The position numbers were made by a program, and so were the translations under genes. Shown piece after piece: positions 1-6,374 of a stretch of 6,509 nucleotides of DNA (positions are counted from its first letter, which is position 1; each line of letters starts with the position of its first letter). The notes under the pieces were generated by a model. That model did no database searches, had not been told where the DNA came from, and worked only from the letters and a program-made list of their open reading frames with translations. The DNA is from Deltaproteobacteria bacterium (GTDB taxonomy: Bacteria; Desulfobacterota; Desulfobacteria; Desulfobacterales; SG8-13): positions 1 through 6,509 of the forward strand of contig DAOVBC010000134.1 in assembly GCA_030670715.1 (NCBI GenBank), read 5' to 3'.

Positions 1-1
1 T

Positions 2-1081
2 ATGCTTTACCATCTTTTATATCCGCTTCACACAACAATTTCGGCGTTTAATGTATTCCGCTACATTACGTTCAGAGCGATCTACGCCAGCCTGACGGCC
101 TTTTTAATCTGTTTTATACTCGGGCCCTGGTTCATACGAAAACTAAGTCAAATGCAGGTGGGGCAATATATTCAAGAAGACGGACCTGAAGCGCACCACA
201 AAAAAGCGGGTACCCCGACGATGGGGGGAACCCTGATTGCTTTTTCAATTATTATATCCACGCTGCTATGGACGAATTTAAACAATTTTTACATATGGAT
301 CCTGCTTTTGATTACCGCGAGTTACGCCGTTATCGGTTTTATCGACGACTATTTGATGCAGGTAAAAAAACGCAACAAAGGACTGACTGCGAAGGGTAAA
401 CTTGTGTTGCAGACAGCTATTGCCGTTATTGCCGGAATATTGGTCTGCTCGCGACCGGATTTCAACACCCAGGTAACGATCCCGTTTTTTAAAAATATTT
501 CACCGGATCTGGGGTGGGGATACGTCGTATTTGCCACATTGGTGATTGTGGGAACGTCCAATGCGGTCAACCTCACCGATGGTTTGGATGGCCTTGCCAT
601 CGGACCGGTGATTATAGCGGCGGTGACCTATATGATCTTTGCCTACGTGGCAGGGCATATAAAATTCGCAAACTACTTGCAGATTAATTATGTCGCCTCC
701 AGCGGGGAAACCACCATTTTCTGCGGCGCCCTGGCCGGGGCAGGTCTCGGCTTTTTGTGGTTCAACGCCTATCCTGCTCAGATCTTCATGGGAGATGTCG
801 GGTCTCTTTCGCTGGGTGGCGCACTGGGTACGGTAGCGGTTATTACCAAACAGGAAATACTGCTTGCTATTGTAGGGGGACTATTTGTCATCGAAGCTAT
901 TTCGGTCATCTTTCAGGTAGGCTATTTCAAAGTTACAAAAGGTCGCAGGATATTTCGCATGGCTCCCCTGCACCACCACTTCGAATTAAAAGGGTGGGCG
1001 GAGCCCAAAGTGATCATTCGTTTCTGGATCATTGCCATAGCATTGGCATTAATTTCAATGAGCACGTTGAAGCTCAGATGA
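2..1081 (+). CDS. mraY: Phospho-N-acetylmuramoyl-pentapeptide-transferase (MraY), complete
   Basis: This integral membrane enzyme transfers phospho-MurNAc-pentapeptide from its UDP carrier to undecaprenyl phosphate, making lipid I on the inner face of the cytoplasmic membrane. The protein is 359 residues, against 360 in E. coli, and is collinear with that family from its first residues (FNVFRYITFRAI at 16-27). Visible motifs are GTPTMGG (70-76), IGFIDDY with the catalytic D115/D116 pair, NAVNLTDGLDGLA (187-199), FMGDVGSL with D265, and the triple histidine in APLHHHFELKG (H324-H326). About ten hydrophobic segments alternate with these polar loops, as expected. The ATG at base 2 gives the family length, so the gene is taken as complete, but its ribosome-binding site lies outside the window. 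It is the first of five collinear murein genes; an 85-bp repeat-filled spacer separates it from murD. Identification is secure. Confidence 0.98.
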   Translation: MLYHLLYPLHTTISAFNVFRYITFRAIYASLTAFLICFILGPWFIRKLSQMQVGQYIQEDGPEAHHKKAGTPTMGGTLIAFSIIISTLLWTNLNNFYIWILLLITASYAVIGFIDDYLMQVKKRNKGLTAKGKLVLQTAIAVIAGILVCSRPDFNTQVTIPFFKNISPDLGWGYVVFATLVIVGTSNAVNLTDGLDGLAIGPVIIAAVTYMIFAYVAGHIKFANYLQINYVASSGETTIFCGALAGAGLGFLWFNAYPAQIFMGDVGSLSLGGALGTVAVITKQEILLAIVGGLFVIEAISVIFQVGYFKVTKGRRIFRMAPLHHHFELKGWAEPKVIIRFWIIAIALALISMSTLKLR

Positions 1082-1084
1082 ATC

Positions 1085-1156
1085 GGGTTCAAGGTTCAGC
1101 GTTCAACGTTCTGAGTTTGTGGAACAACTTTGAACCCGGAACCTTGAACGCAGAAC
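1085..1156. repeat. Imperfect inverted repeat of 7-bp-phased GTTC/GAAC words in the mraY-murD spacer
   Basis: The left half carries GTTC at 1087, 1094, 1101 and 1108, exactly 7 bp apart. The right half carries GAAC at 1122, 1132, 1139, 1146 and 1153, the last four also 7 bp apart. Bases 1085-1107 pair with 1129-1151 at 19 of 23 positions, and inner GTTC 1108-1111 can pair with GAAC 1122-1125 to extend the stem. Because of the periodicity a second register exists: 1094-1111 with 1139-1156, 16 of 18. The RNA would therefore form a long hairpin with alternative alignments. It fills nearly the whole spacer and has no following T-run, so it is not a standard intrinsic terminator. A REP-like or miniature mobile palindrome, or an mRNA processing/stability hairpin, are the plausible readings. 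The repeat structure is read directly; function is inference. Confidence 0.85.
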
Positions 1157-1166
1157 TTCATGCGAT

Positions 1167-2573
1167 ATGGAACTGAACAACAAAAAAATACTTGTCGTCG
1201 GTTTGGGCAGAACAGGCGTTGCGACGGCTTCTTTTTTGAGAAAACGCGGCGCACGGGTAACGGTTGCCGATCTGGCCGCAGAACAGGATCTTGGAGAATA
1301 TGCCCAAAAGGTGCACGAAATGGGAATCCGGCTGGAGCTGGGTCCGCATCGATCGGAGACCTTCAATGGGTCCGATCTGATCGTGCTCAGCCCCGGTGTT
1401 CCCCACAACATGGGGCCGATTGTGCGTGCAAAAAAAAACAACATCGGTGTTATGGGCGAGATAGAAATGGCTTTCCGATTTATAGGAGAACCGATTATTG
1501 CCGTCACCGGCACCAATGGTAAAACGACAACCACAAGTTTGCTGGGTGAAATGCTGAAAAAATCAGGCCTTAGGGTTTTCGTGGGGGGCAACATCGGCCG
1601 GCCCTTGATCGGTTATCCCGATCAAAAAGAAAAGGCTGAAATTATTGTAGCAGAAGTGAGCAGTTTTCAACTGGATACCATAGACACTTTCCGGCCCAAG
1701 ATCGCAATATTGCTCAACATTGCCGATGATCATTTGGACCGTTATCCGGATTTTGCAGCATATGTCCGATCCAAATTTCGGATATTCGAAAACCAGCAAG
1801 CAAAGGATATGGCCATCTTGAATGGTTCAGATCCGAAGATGCGTTCAACAGCCGGCAATATTGTAAGCCGCAAGCTGTTTTTTACCGGTCGGCGAGACGG
1901 CGAAGAAGGAGCCGACATTACCGACGAGAATATATTGTTAAATTTAAATTTGGATACGGTTGCGGATGACAATTTTGGTAGCAACGGCAGCACCGCCAAT
2001 ACCAAATTCATTATTAAACGAAGCGATCTCCGAATTCCGGGAAATCATAATGCAGAAAATGTTGCCGCTGCGAGTTTAGCGGCTTTGGCTGCGGGAGGCA
2101 CCTTCCAGGGCGTGCAATCTGCACTGAATGATTTTCAAGGGCTCCCCCATCGGCTTGAATATATCACTACGATTAATGACGTCAGCTATTTTAATGATTC
2201 AAAGGCGACCAATATCGACGCGGTGGCGCGGGCACTGGCATGTTTCAGTGATTCGGTCATCCTTATCATGGGGGGGCGTAGCAAGGGGGGTAATTTCTAT
2301 GCGCTGGCGGAATCCGTGCGCCGGCATGTCAAAGAAATTATCGCCCTGGGTGAAGCCCGGCAGGATATTTTATCCTCGTTGGGCAGCGTTATATCAGTAA
2401 AAACCGCGACAACCATGGAAGACGCTGTCATTAGAGCGACTCGCAGATCCGCTCCCGGAAATATCGTGCTTCTATCGCCGGCCTGTTCCAGTTTTGATAT
2501 GTATAACGACTATGCTCACCGGGGAGCAGTGTTTACCGAAGAGGTTAAAAAATTACAGAAAAAATCGGCATGA
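1167..2573 (+). CDS. murD: UDP-N-acetylmuramoyl-L-alanine--D-glutamate ligase (MurD)
   Basis: This cytoplasmic ATP-dependent ligase adds D-glutamate to UDP-MurNAc-L-Ala, the second amino acid of the stem peptide. The N-terminal Rossmann-like domain shows VVGLGRTG (10-17) and LSPGVP (74-79). The central ATPase domain has the P-loop GTNGKTT (115-121), NIADDHLDRY (184-193) and K203 in the RSKFRIFE stretch, the expected position of the carbamylated lysine. The C-terminal domain has NDSKATN (343-349), GGRSKGG (369-375) and SPACSSFDMYNDYAHRG (437-453). At 468 residues it is about 30 longer than E. coli MurD (438). Much of the excess lies around residues 243-282, a low-complexity Asn/Asp/Gly/Ser-rich segment just before the PGNHNAEN motif. 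ATG 1167 is the only reasonable start: the frame has a stop at 1131 and no other start codon after it. No good Shine-Dalgarno precedes it. The stop overlaps the ftsW start. Confidence 0.98.
   Translation: MELNNKKILVVGLGRTGVATASFLRKRGARVTVADLAAEQDLGEYAQKVHEMGIRLELGPHRSETFNGSDLIVLSPGVPHNMGPIVRAKKNNIGVMGEIEMAFRFIGEPIIAVTGTNGKTTTTSLLGEMLKKSGLRVFVGGNIGRPLIGYPDQKEKAEIIVAEVSSFQLDTIDTFRPKIAILLNIADDHLDRYPDFAAYVRSKFRIFENQQAKDMAILNGSDPKMRSTAGNIVSRKLFFTGRRDGEEGADITDENILLNLNLDTVADDNFGSNGSTANTKFIIKRSDLRIPGNHNAENVAAASLAALAAGGTFQGVQSALNDFQGLPHRLEYITTINDVSYFNDSKATNIDAVARALACFSDSVILIMGGRSKGGNFYALAESVRRHVKEIIALGEARQDILSSLGSVISVKTATTMEDAVIRATRRSAPGNIVLLSPACSSFDMYNDYAHRGAVFTEEVKKLQKKSA
2570..2573 (+). promoter_or_regulatory. 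ATGA stop-start overlap coupling murD and ftsW
   Basis: The ftsW ATG (2570-2572) overlaps the murD TGA (2571-2573). No clear Shine-Dalgarno lies in the AT-rich murD tail just upstream, so ftsW translation probably depends on ribosomes that have just terminated on murD. The overlap is read directly; coupling is inferred from the arrangement. Confidence 0.7.
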
Positions 2574-3685
2574 TTGAAAACAAACCGATACAATCGCCAG
2601 CGGGCTATGACGTCACAATTTTATTTCCGGTCCTGTTTCTGGTCGGTATAGGCGTTGTAATAGTTTACAGTGCCAGCTCTGCGCTGGCCTTGAACAAATT
2701 TGGCACCGGTTACTTTTTTTTAAAAAAACAGATGCTCTTTGCGTTTGCGGGGACGCTGGCATTGGTCTTTTGCAGGCATTTTCCTTATAAGTGGTACCGT
2801 TCTTTGACATATCCTTTTCTTATACTGGCCGTCATCTTTCTTTTCGCAATTCATATATCCGGTTTCGGCTACTCTGCCGGCGGTTCGTCGCGATGGCTGC
2901 GCCTGGGGGGGTTCACTTTTCAGCCCTCCGAATTTGCGCGCTTCGCATTGGTCATATATCTGGCCTATTCCATGGATAAAAAGAATGCTCAGATCAAGGA
3001 TTTTTCCATCGGTTTTTTACCCCACATTCTCGTGCTGGGAATCTTTATAACGTTGATATTCATACAGCCTGATTTTGGCTCCGTGATTATCTTCGGCGTC
3101 ATCAGCTGGATCATGATGTTTGTGGGCGGCGTGCGTCTGAAGCATCTTTTATTATCCCTGGTACTGCTTGTGCCGGTTGGCTATCTGGTCGTGATCAACG
3201 CCGAATATCGATTAAAAAGAATCCTGAGCTTCCTTGATCCTTGGCAATACCCGGCTGATGAAGGCTATCAAATTATCCATTCTCTGATGGCCTTCGGAAC
3301 AGGCGGTATTTGGGGCACGGGTGTGGGCAAGGGCTATCAGAAACTTTTTTACCTCCCCGAGCCCCATACCGATTTCATCTTTTCAGTAATCGGCGAGGAG
3401 CTCGGTCTTTTGGGCGTGTTGATTATCCTGCTGCTGTATACATTGATTTTGTGGGGAGGGGTCAGCATTGCCAGAAATGCCGAAGATTCATTCGGGGCCT
3501 TGTTAGCCATAGGCCTTACGTTTGCCATAATCCTGCAGGTTTGCGTTAACATGGGAGTTACGCTGGGTCTGCTGCCCACCAAAGGGCTTCCCCTGCCCTT
3601 TTTAAGTTACGGGGGAACGTCCCTGCTGGTAAATATGGCTTCCATCGGTATATTGATGAACATTGCCGCCCATCGCAATCAATGA
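2570..3685 (+). CDS. ftsW: Septal peptidoglycan glycosyltransferase FtsW (SEDS family)
   Basis: FtsW polymerises lipid II into glycan strands at the division site, working with a class B penicillin-binding protein (FtsI) in the inner membrane. The 371-residue protein has about ten hydrophobic segments. SEDS landmarks are VIVYSASSA (30-38), GGSSRWLRLGGFTFQPSEFAR (from about 104), KDFSIGFLPH (143-152), QPDFGS (166-171), FLDPWQYP followed by GYQIIHSLMAFGTGG (221-246), and PEPHTDFIFSVIGEELG (263-279). D268 sits where the family's catalytic aspartate is found. The C-terminus has GLPLPFLSYGGTSLL (339-353). FtsW is preferred over RodA because of its position between murD and murG in a dcw cluster and the HTDFIFSVIGEE loop; sequence alone separates the two paralogues less firmly. 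E. coli FtsW is somewhat longer (414), mainly from a longer cytoplasmic N-terminus. The start is fixed by the ATGA overlap with murD. Confidence 0.96.
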   Translation: MIENKPIQSPAGYDVTILFPVLFLVGIGVVIVYSASSALALNKFGTGYFFLKKQMLFAFAGTLALVFCRHFPYKWYRSLTYPFLILAVIFLFAIHISGFGYSAGGSSRWLRLGGFTFQPSEFARFALVIYLAYSMDKKNAQIKDFSIGFLPHILVLGIFITLIFIQPDFGSVIIFGVISWIMMFVGGVRLKHLLLSLVLLVPVGYLVVINAEYRLKRILSFLDPWQYPADEGYQIIHSLMAFGTGGIWGTGVGKGYQKLFYLPEPHTDFIFSVIGEELGLLGVLIILLLYTLILWGGVSIARNAEDSFGALLAIGLTFAIILQVCVNMGVTLGLLPTKGLPLPFLSYGGTSLLVNMASIGILMNIAAHRNQ

Positions 3686-3714
3686 TTGAAGAACGGGCGC
3701 TAACGTTAACATAG
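3682..3714 (+). other. Ten-codon mini-ORF in the ftsW-murG spacer
   Basis: An ATG at 3682 overlaps the ftsW stop as ATGA, the same arrangement as at the murD-ftsW junction. It opens a frame encoding MIEERALTLT before a TAG at 3712, which falls directly at the murG Shine-Dalgarno. It could keep ribosomes on the transcript across the spacer and deliver them to murG, or be a remnant of an earlier start. It could equally be chance: ATGA overlaps arise easily and ten codons carry no coding signal. No product is claimed. Confidence 0.25.
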
Positions 3715-3716
3715 GA
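3713..3716 (+). promoter_or_regulatory. Shine-Dalgarno AGGA for murG
   Basis: AGGA lies 6 bases before the ATG at 3723. It supports that start over a later one nearer the conserved GGGTGGH loop. It is the clearest ribosome-binding site among the genes in the window. Confidence 0.7.
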
Positions 3717-3722
3717 ATAAAC

Positions 3723-4859
3723 ATGCTGTTTGCTCTGGTTAACTCGGAAAGCAAAATAATTAGCACCCGAAAACTCGTGATCGCGGGCGGAGGAACAGGC
3801 GGGCATCTCTTCCCTGGCATTGCGATCGCTCAGGAATTTATGTCCACGAATCCTCAAAACTCAGTTTTATTTGTTTCCACCGGAAACGATTTTGAAAAAA
3901 GAGTTCTATCTCATGCGGGTTTTCGGCTGCAAGCAATTACAGCAGGCGGCATCAAAGGTCTGGGGCGCTGGCGGCAGATACAATCGATGATCAGGATTCC
4001 AAAAGGAATCATGGGTTCGATACGCATACTTAAAAATTACAAACCGGATCTGGTTTTAGGTGTCGGCAGCTATGCGGCCGGTCCCGTCGTGATGGCCGCC
4101 TGGCTGATGGGTAAAAAAATTGTTCTGCATGAACAAAATATTCTGCCGGGAATTACAAACCGGTTACTTTCCCGCTTTGCGGATCGAATATACGTATCAT
4201 TCAAGGATACCGGGGCAAAATTTAATCCCAAAAAAGTGAAAGTTACCGGAAATCCTGTGCGAAAAGACATCTTGGTCTGTCTGAAAGAAGACCTCAAAGG
4301 TGTATCGGGCCATGTGCACCCCTTTACGGCAGTGATTATCGGTGGAAGCCAGGGGGCTCATGGCATAAATATGGCCGTGATCGATGCCCTAAAACACCTC
4401 CGGGGAAAGGACCGGTATTTCTTCGTGCACCAGACCGGATCCGCTGATGAAAAAGATGTAAAAGCGGCCTACAAAAAACACGGGTTTTCCAGTACCGTCC
4501 AATCATTTTTCCAAGACATGGGCCGCCAGTATCAGCAAGCAGATCTGATAATATGCCGGGCCGGCGCAACGACAGTGGCGGAGGTCACGGCCCTGGGGAA
4601 AAGTGTAATTTTTATCCCCTTTCCTTTTGCGGCTGACAACCATCAGGTTTTAAACGCCCGGTCACTGGCTCAAAGCGGGGCGGCTGAAATGATCCTTCAA
4701 AAGGATCTAAGCGGCACGCTGCTGGCCCAAAAAATTGAATACTATGCGTCTAATTCGGAGGCCCTCGGACAGATGGCCCTAAAAGCGCGAGATTTTGGCA
4801 GACCCCATGCAGCCCGAGATATCGTTGAAGGCATCTATGCATTGATGAGTGACGACTGA
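3723..4859 (+). CDS. murG: UDP-GlcNAc:lipid I N-acetylglucosaminyltransferase (MurG)
   Basis: MurG is a peripheral inner-membrane GT-B glycosyltransferase (family GT28) that adds GlcNAc to lipid I, giving lipid II, the substrate polymerised by FtsW. The N-terminal acceptor domain has the glycine-rich loop AGGGTGGHLFPG (21-32), a second loop GVGSYAAGP (113-121, a variant of the more usual G-x-G-G-Y), HEQN (136-139) and TGNPVR (175-180). The C-terminal UDP-GlcNAc domain has IIGGSQGAHG (205-214), HQTG (236-239), RAGATTVAEVTALG (279-292) and PFPFAADNHQVLNA (299-312). Its 378 residues compare with 355 in E. coli. Part of the excess is an N-terminal extension of about 10 residues ahead of the first beta strand (KLVIAGGG). 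The ATG at 3723 is chosen because of its Shine-Dalgarno and because no better start lies before the motif. murC follows after 3 bp. Confidence 0.98.
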   Translation: MLFALVNSESKIISTRKLVIAGGGTGGHLFPGIAIAQEFMSTNPQNSVLFVSTGNDFEKRVLSHAGFRLQAITAGGIKGLGRWRQIQSMIRIPKGIMGSIRILKNYKPDLVLGVGSYAAGPVVMAAWLMGKKIVLHEQNILPGITNRLLSRFADRIYVSFKDTGAKFNPKKVKVTGNPVRKDILVCLKEDLKGVSGHVHPFTAVIIGGSQGAHGINMAVIDALKHLRGKDRYFFVHQTGSADEKDVKAAYKKHGFSSTVQSFFQDMGRQYQQADLIICRAGATTVAEVTALGKSVIFIPFPFAADNHQVLNARSLAQSGAAEMILQKDLSGTLLAQKIEYYASNSEALGQMALKARDFGRPHAARDIVEGIYALMSDD

Positions 4860-4862
4860 AAA

Positions 4863-6251
4863 ATGTATCAAAAAAAGTACCACATACACTTTGTCGGCAT
4901 CGGTGGAATCGGTATGTCCGGCATTGCCGAGCTTCTCCTGAATCTGGGTTACAGGGTCTCCGGTTCGGATCTCAAAACATCGGATATTACCCGGCGTTTG
5001 GAAAAGCTCGGGGGCATCATATTTGAAGGACATGCCGAAAATCAGATTGAGGGAGCGGATGTCGTCGTTGTTTCTTCCGCCGTTTATTCGGACAACCCGG
5101 AACTCATAGCGGCCCGGCATACATCGACGCCCGTAATACCCAGGGCCGAAATGCTGGCGGAGCTCATGCGCCTTAAATACAGCGTGGCGATTGCAGGGGC
5201 TCATGGGAAAACATCAACCACTTCTATGGTTGCGGCGGTGTTGGACACGGGTGATTTTGACCCAACGGTCGTCATCGGCGGCCAGCTGAAAAGTGTCGGT
5301 TCCAATGCACTCCTGGGACAGGGTGATTTTATTGTGGCTGAGGCCGATGAAAGTGATGGCTCCTTTCTAAAAATGTCGCCGACCATCGCGGTGGTCACCA
5401 ATATAGATCGGGAACACCTCGATTATTACCGGGATTTGGATGACATAAAGGCGGCCTTTTTAAACTTTATTGACAGAATACCGTTCTACGGTCTGGCGGT
5501 ACTTTGTCTGGACAACGAAGCCATACAGGATCTTATTCCCAAAATACAAAAACGTTATACAACTTACGGGATGAGTACCCAGGCGGATTTTCAAGCCGAA
5601 AATGTAGTGTTTGAGAATTATAAAAGCCGGTTCACGTTACAGCAACAAGGCAGGCCGCTGGGAGAAATTCATTTAAACCTGCCGGGTATCCATAACGTTT
5701 ATAATTCGATGGCCAGTGTGGCGGTGGGTATCGAGCTTGGGATCCCGTTTGAGACCATCAAAAAAGCCCTGGAAACGCTGCAAGGGGTTCAACGCAGACT
5801 CGAAATCAAGGGGGAAATAAATGGGATCACAGTGGTAGATGACTATGGTCACCATCCCACTGAGATCAAAACCACCCTTCAGGCCGCCAAGGAATGCTGG
5901 CCGGATAGGCGCAAAGTGATCGTTTTCCAACCCCACCGCTACACCAGAACCAAAGCGCTGTTTGATGATTTCACACGGGCTTTTTACCAGTCGGATGTCC
6001 TTGTGGTGTTACCGATATATGCCGCCAGCGAAAAAAAAATAAAGGGGGTGAACAGCTGGTCTATGTGTGACGGAATCAGAGAACACGGCCACAAGGAAGT
6101 AATTTGTAAAGACAGCCTCCCGGCGGCAGTCTCTGATTTAAAGGAGATATTAAAACCCGGCGATATCTTACTCACCCTGGGTGCAGGAGATGTTTGGAAA
6201 GTCGGAGAAGAAATACTCAAAAAGCTGAAAGCAGAAGGCCACAAACAGTAA
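4863..6251 (+). CDS. murC: UDP-N-acetylmuramate--L-alanine ligase (MurC)
   Basis: This cytoplasmic ATP-dependent ligase starts the stem peptide by joining L-alanine to UDP-MurNAc. It belongs to the same Mur ligase fold family as MurD. The N-terminal domain has HFVGIGGIGMSGIAELL (9-25) and VVVSSAVYSDNPE (68-80). The central domain has the P-loop AGAHGKTSTT (111-120), EADESDGSF (160-168) and VTNIDREHLDYY (178-189). The C-terminal domain has GVQRRLE (308-314), DDYGHHPTE (326-334), FQPHRYTRT (355-363) and LGAGD (439-443). The AHGKT P-loop, the EADESDGSF block and the DDYGHHPTE block point to MurC rather than MurD, MurE or MurF; the related ligase Mpl is less likely given the dcw position. Its 462 residues are close to the usual range (E. 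coli 491). The ATG lies 3 bp after the murG stop, with only a weak Shine-Dalgarno, suggesting translational coupling. An A9 run (6031-6039) lies inside the gene without disrupting it. Confidence 0.98.
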   Translation: MYQKKYHIHFVGIGGIGMSGIAELLLNLGYRVSGSDLKTSDITRRLEKLGGIIFEGHAENQIEGADVVVVSSAVYSDNPELIAARHTSTPVIPRAEMLAELMRLKYSVAIAGAHGKTSTTSMVAAVLDTGDFDPTVVIGGQLKSVGSNALLGQGDFIVAEADESDGSFLKMSPTIAVVTNIDREHLDYYRDLDDIKAAFLNFIDRIPFYGLAVLCLDNEAIQDLIPKIQKRYTTYGMSTQADFQAENVVFENYKSRFTLQQQGRPLGEIHLNLPGIHNVYNSMASVAVGIELGIPFETIKKALETLQGVQRRLEIKGEINGITVVDDYGHHPTEIKTTLQAAKECWPDRRKVIVFQPHRYTRTKALFDDFTRAFYQSDVLVVLPIYAASEKKIKGVNSWSMCDGIREHGHKEVICKDSLPAAVSDLKEILKPGDILLTLGAGDVWKVGEEILKKLKAEGHKQ

Positions 6252-6328
6252 ATATTTTAGGATCATCTCCCGATTAGTTGTAGCGAATTAGGGCAAGTCA
6301 AGTGAACAATCTTCAAGTCAGTAAGTGT
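6252..6328. other. Non-coding spacer after murC with no recognisable signal
   Basis: I find no hairpin followed by T's, so no intrinsic terminator for the murein operon is visible, and no convincing promoter. The only internal structure is a direct repeat of CAAGTCA at 6294-6300 and 6314-6320, each followed closely by AAGTG. No part of it translates to a recognisable start of murB, ftsQ or any other expected dcw gene. Confidence 0.5.
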
Positions 6329-6370
6329 GGTCCCAGAGGGTCCAAGGGGTCAAGGATTCAAGGGTTCGAG
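6329..6370. repeat. Degenerate 8-bp tandem repeat, consensus about GGKTCAAG
   Basis: Four contiguous octamers read GGTCCAAG (6339), GGGTCAAG (6347), GATTCAAG (6355) and GGTTCGAG (6363). A fifth, GGTCCCAG (6329-6336), is offset by 2 bp. The array ends 4 bp before the ATG of the four-helix-bundle-like frame. Its TTCAAGG core (6357-6363) is also present in the mraY-murD inverted repeat (1088-1094). Read in the frame of the GTG at 6302 the array encodes RGSKGSRIQGFE, and that frame stops with TGA at 6371-6373. Read in the frame of the downstream ORF it encodes GPRGQGFKGSSE and stays open. There is no dyad strong enough for a terminator and nothing CRISPR-like. Confidence 0.75.
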
Positions 6371-6374
6371 TGAA

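Noticed and set aside
1085..1156. Intrinsic terminator or attenuator between mraY and murD
   Set aside because: The stem is long and imperfect, the loop is ambiguous, and no T-run follows the right arm; termination here would also cut off essential genes.
757..1176. Plus-strand ORF of 139 codons overlapping the mraY 3' end and the repeat spacer
   Set aside because: It is an out-of-frame read of mraY that happens to stay open through the palindrome; the mraY frame carries all the conserved residues.
1103..1594. Minus-strand ORF of 163 codons across the spacer and the start of murD
   Set aside because: It lies opposite the conserved MurD N-terminal domain and P-loop, has no recognisable family features and is Pro/Ser-rich in the manner of antisense shadow frames.
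2570..3685. Assignment of the SEDS protein as RodA
   Set aside because: Its position between murD and murG with a 4-bp overlap is the FtsW position in dcw clusters.
4691..4707. Perfect 7-bp hairpin with 3-nt loop inside murG (GATCCTT/AAGGATC); similar 6-bp hairpin at 3995-4010
   Set aside because: Both lie in coding sequence with no following T-run; short palindromes like these are expected by chance.
4779..5204. Minus-strand ORF of 141 codons opposite the end of murG and start of murC
   Set aside because: Both sense frames here are well-conserved Mur proteins; the antisense translation shows no domain and spans a gene junction.
6031..6047. A9 run followed by a G-rich stretch in murC as a programmed frameshift site
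   Set aside because: The frame continues to the conserved LGAGD motif, and the G-rich stretch lies downstream of the run rather than upstream where a stimulatory Shine-Dalgarno would sit.
6329..6370. CRISPR-like array
   Set aside because: The units are 8 bp, contiguous and degenerate, with no spacers.
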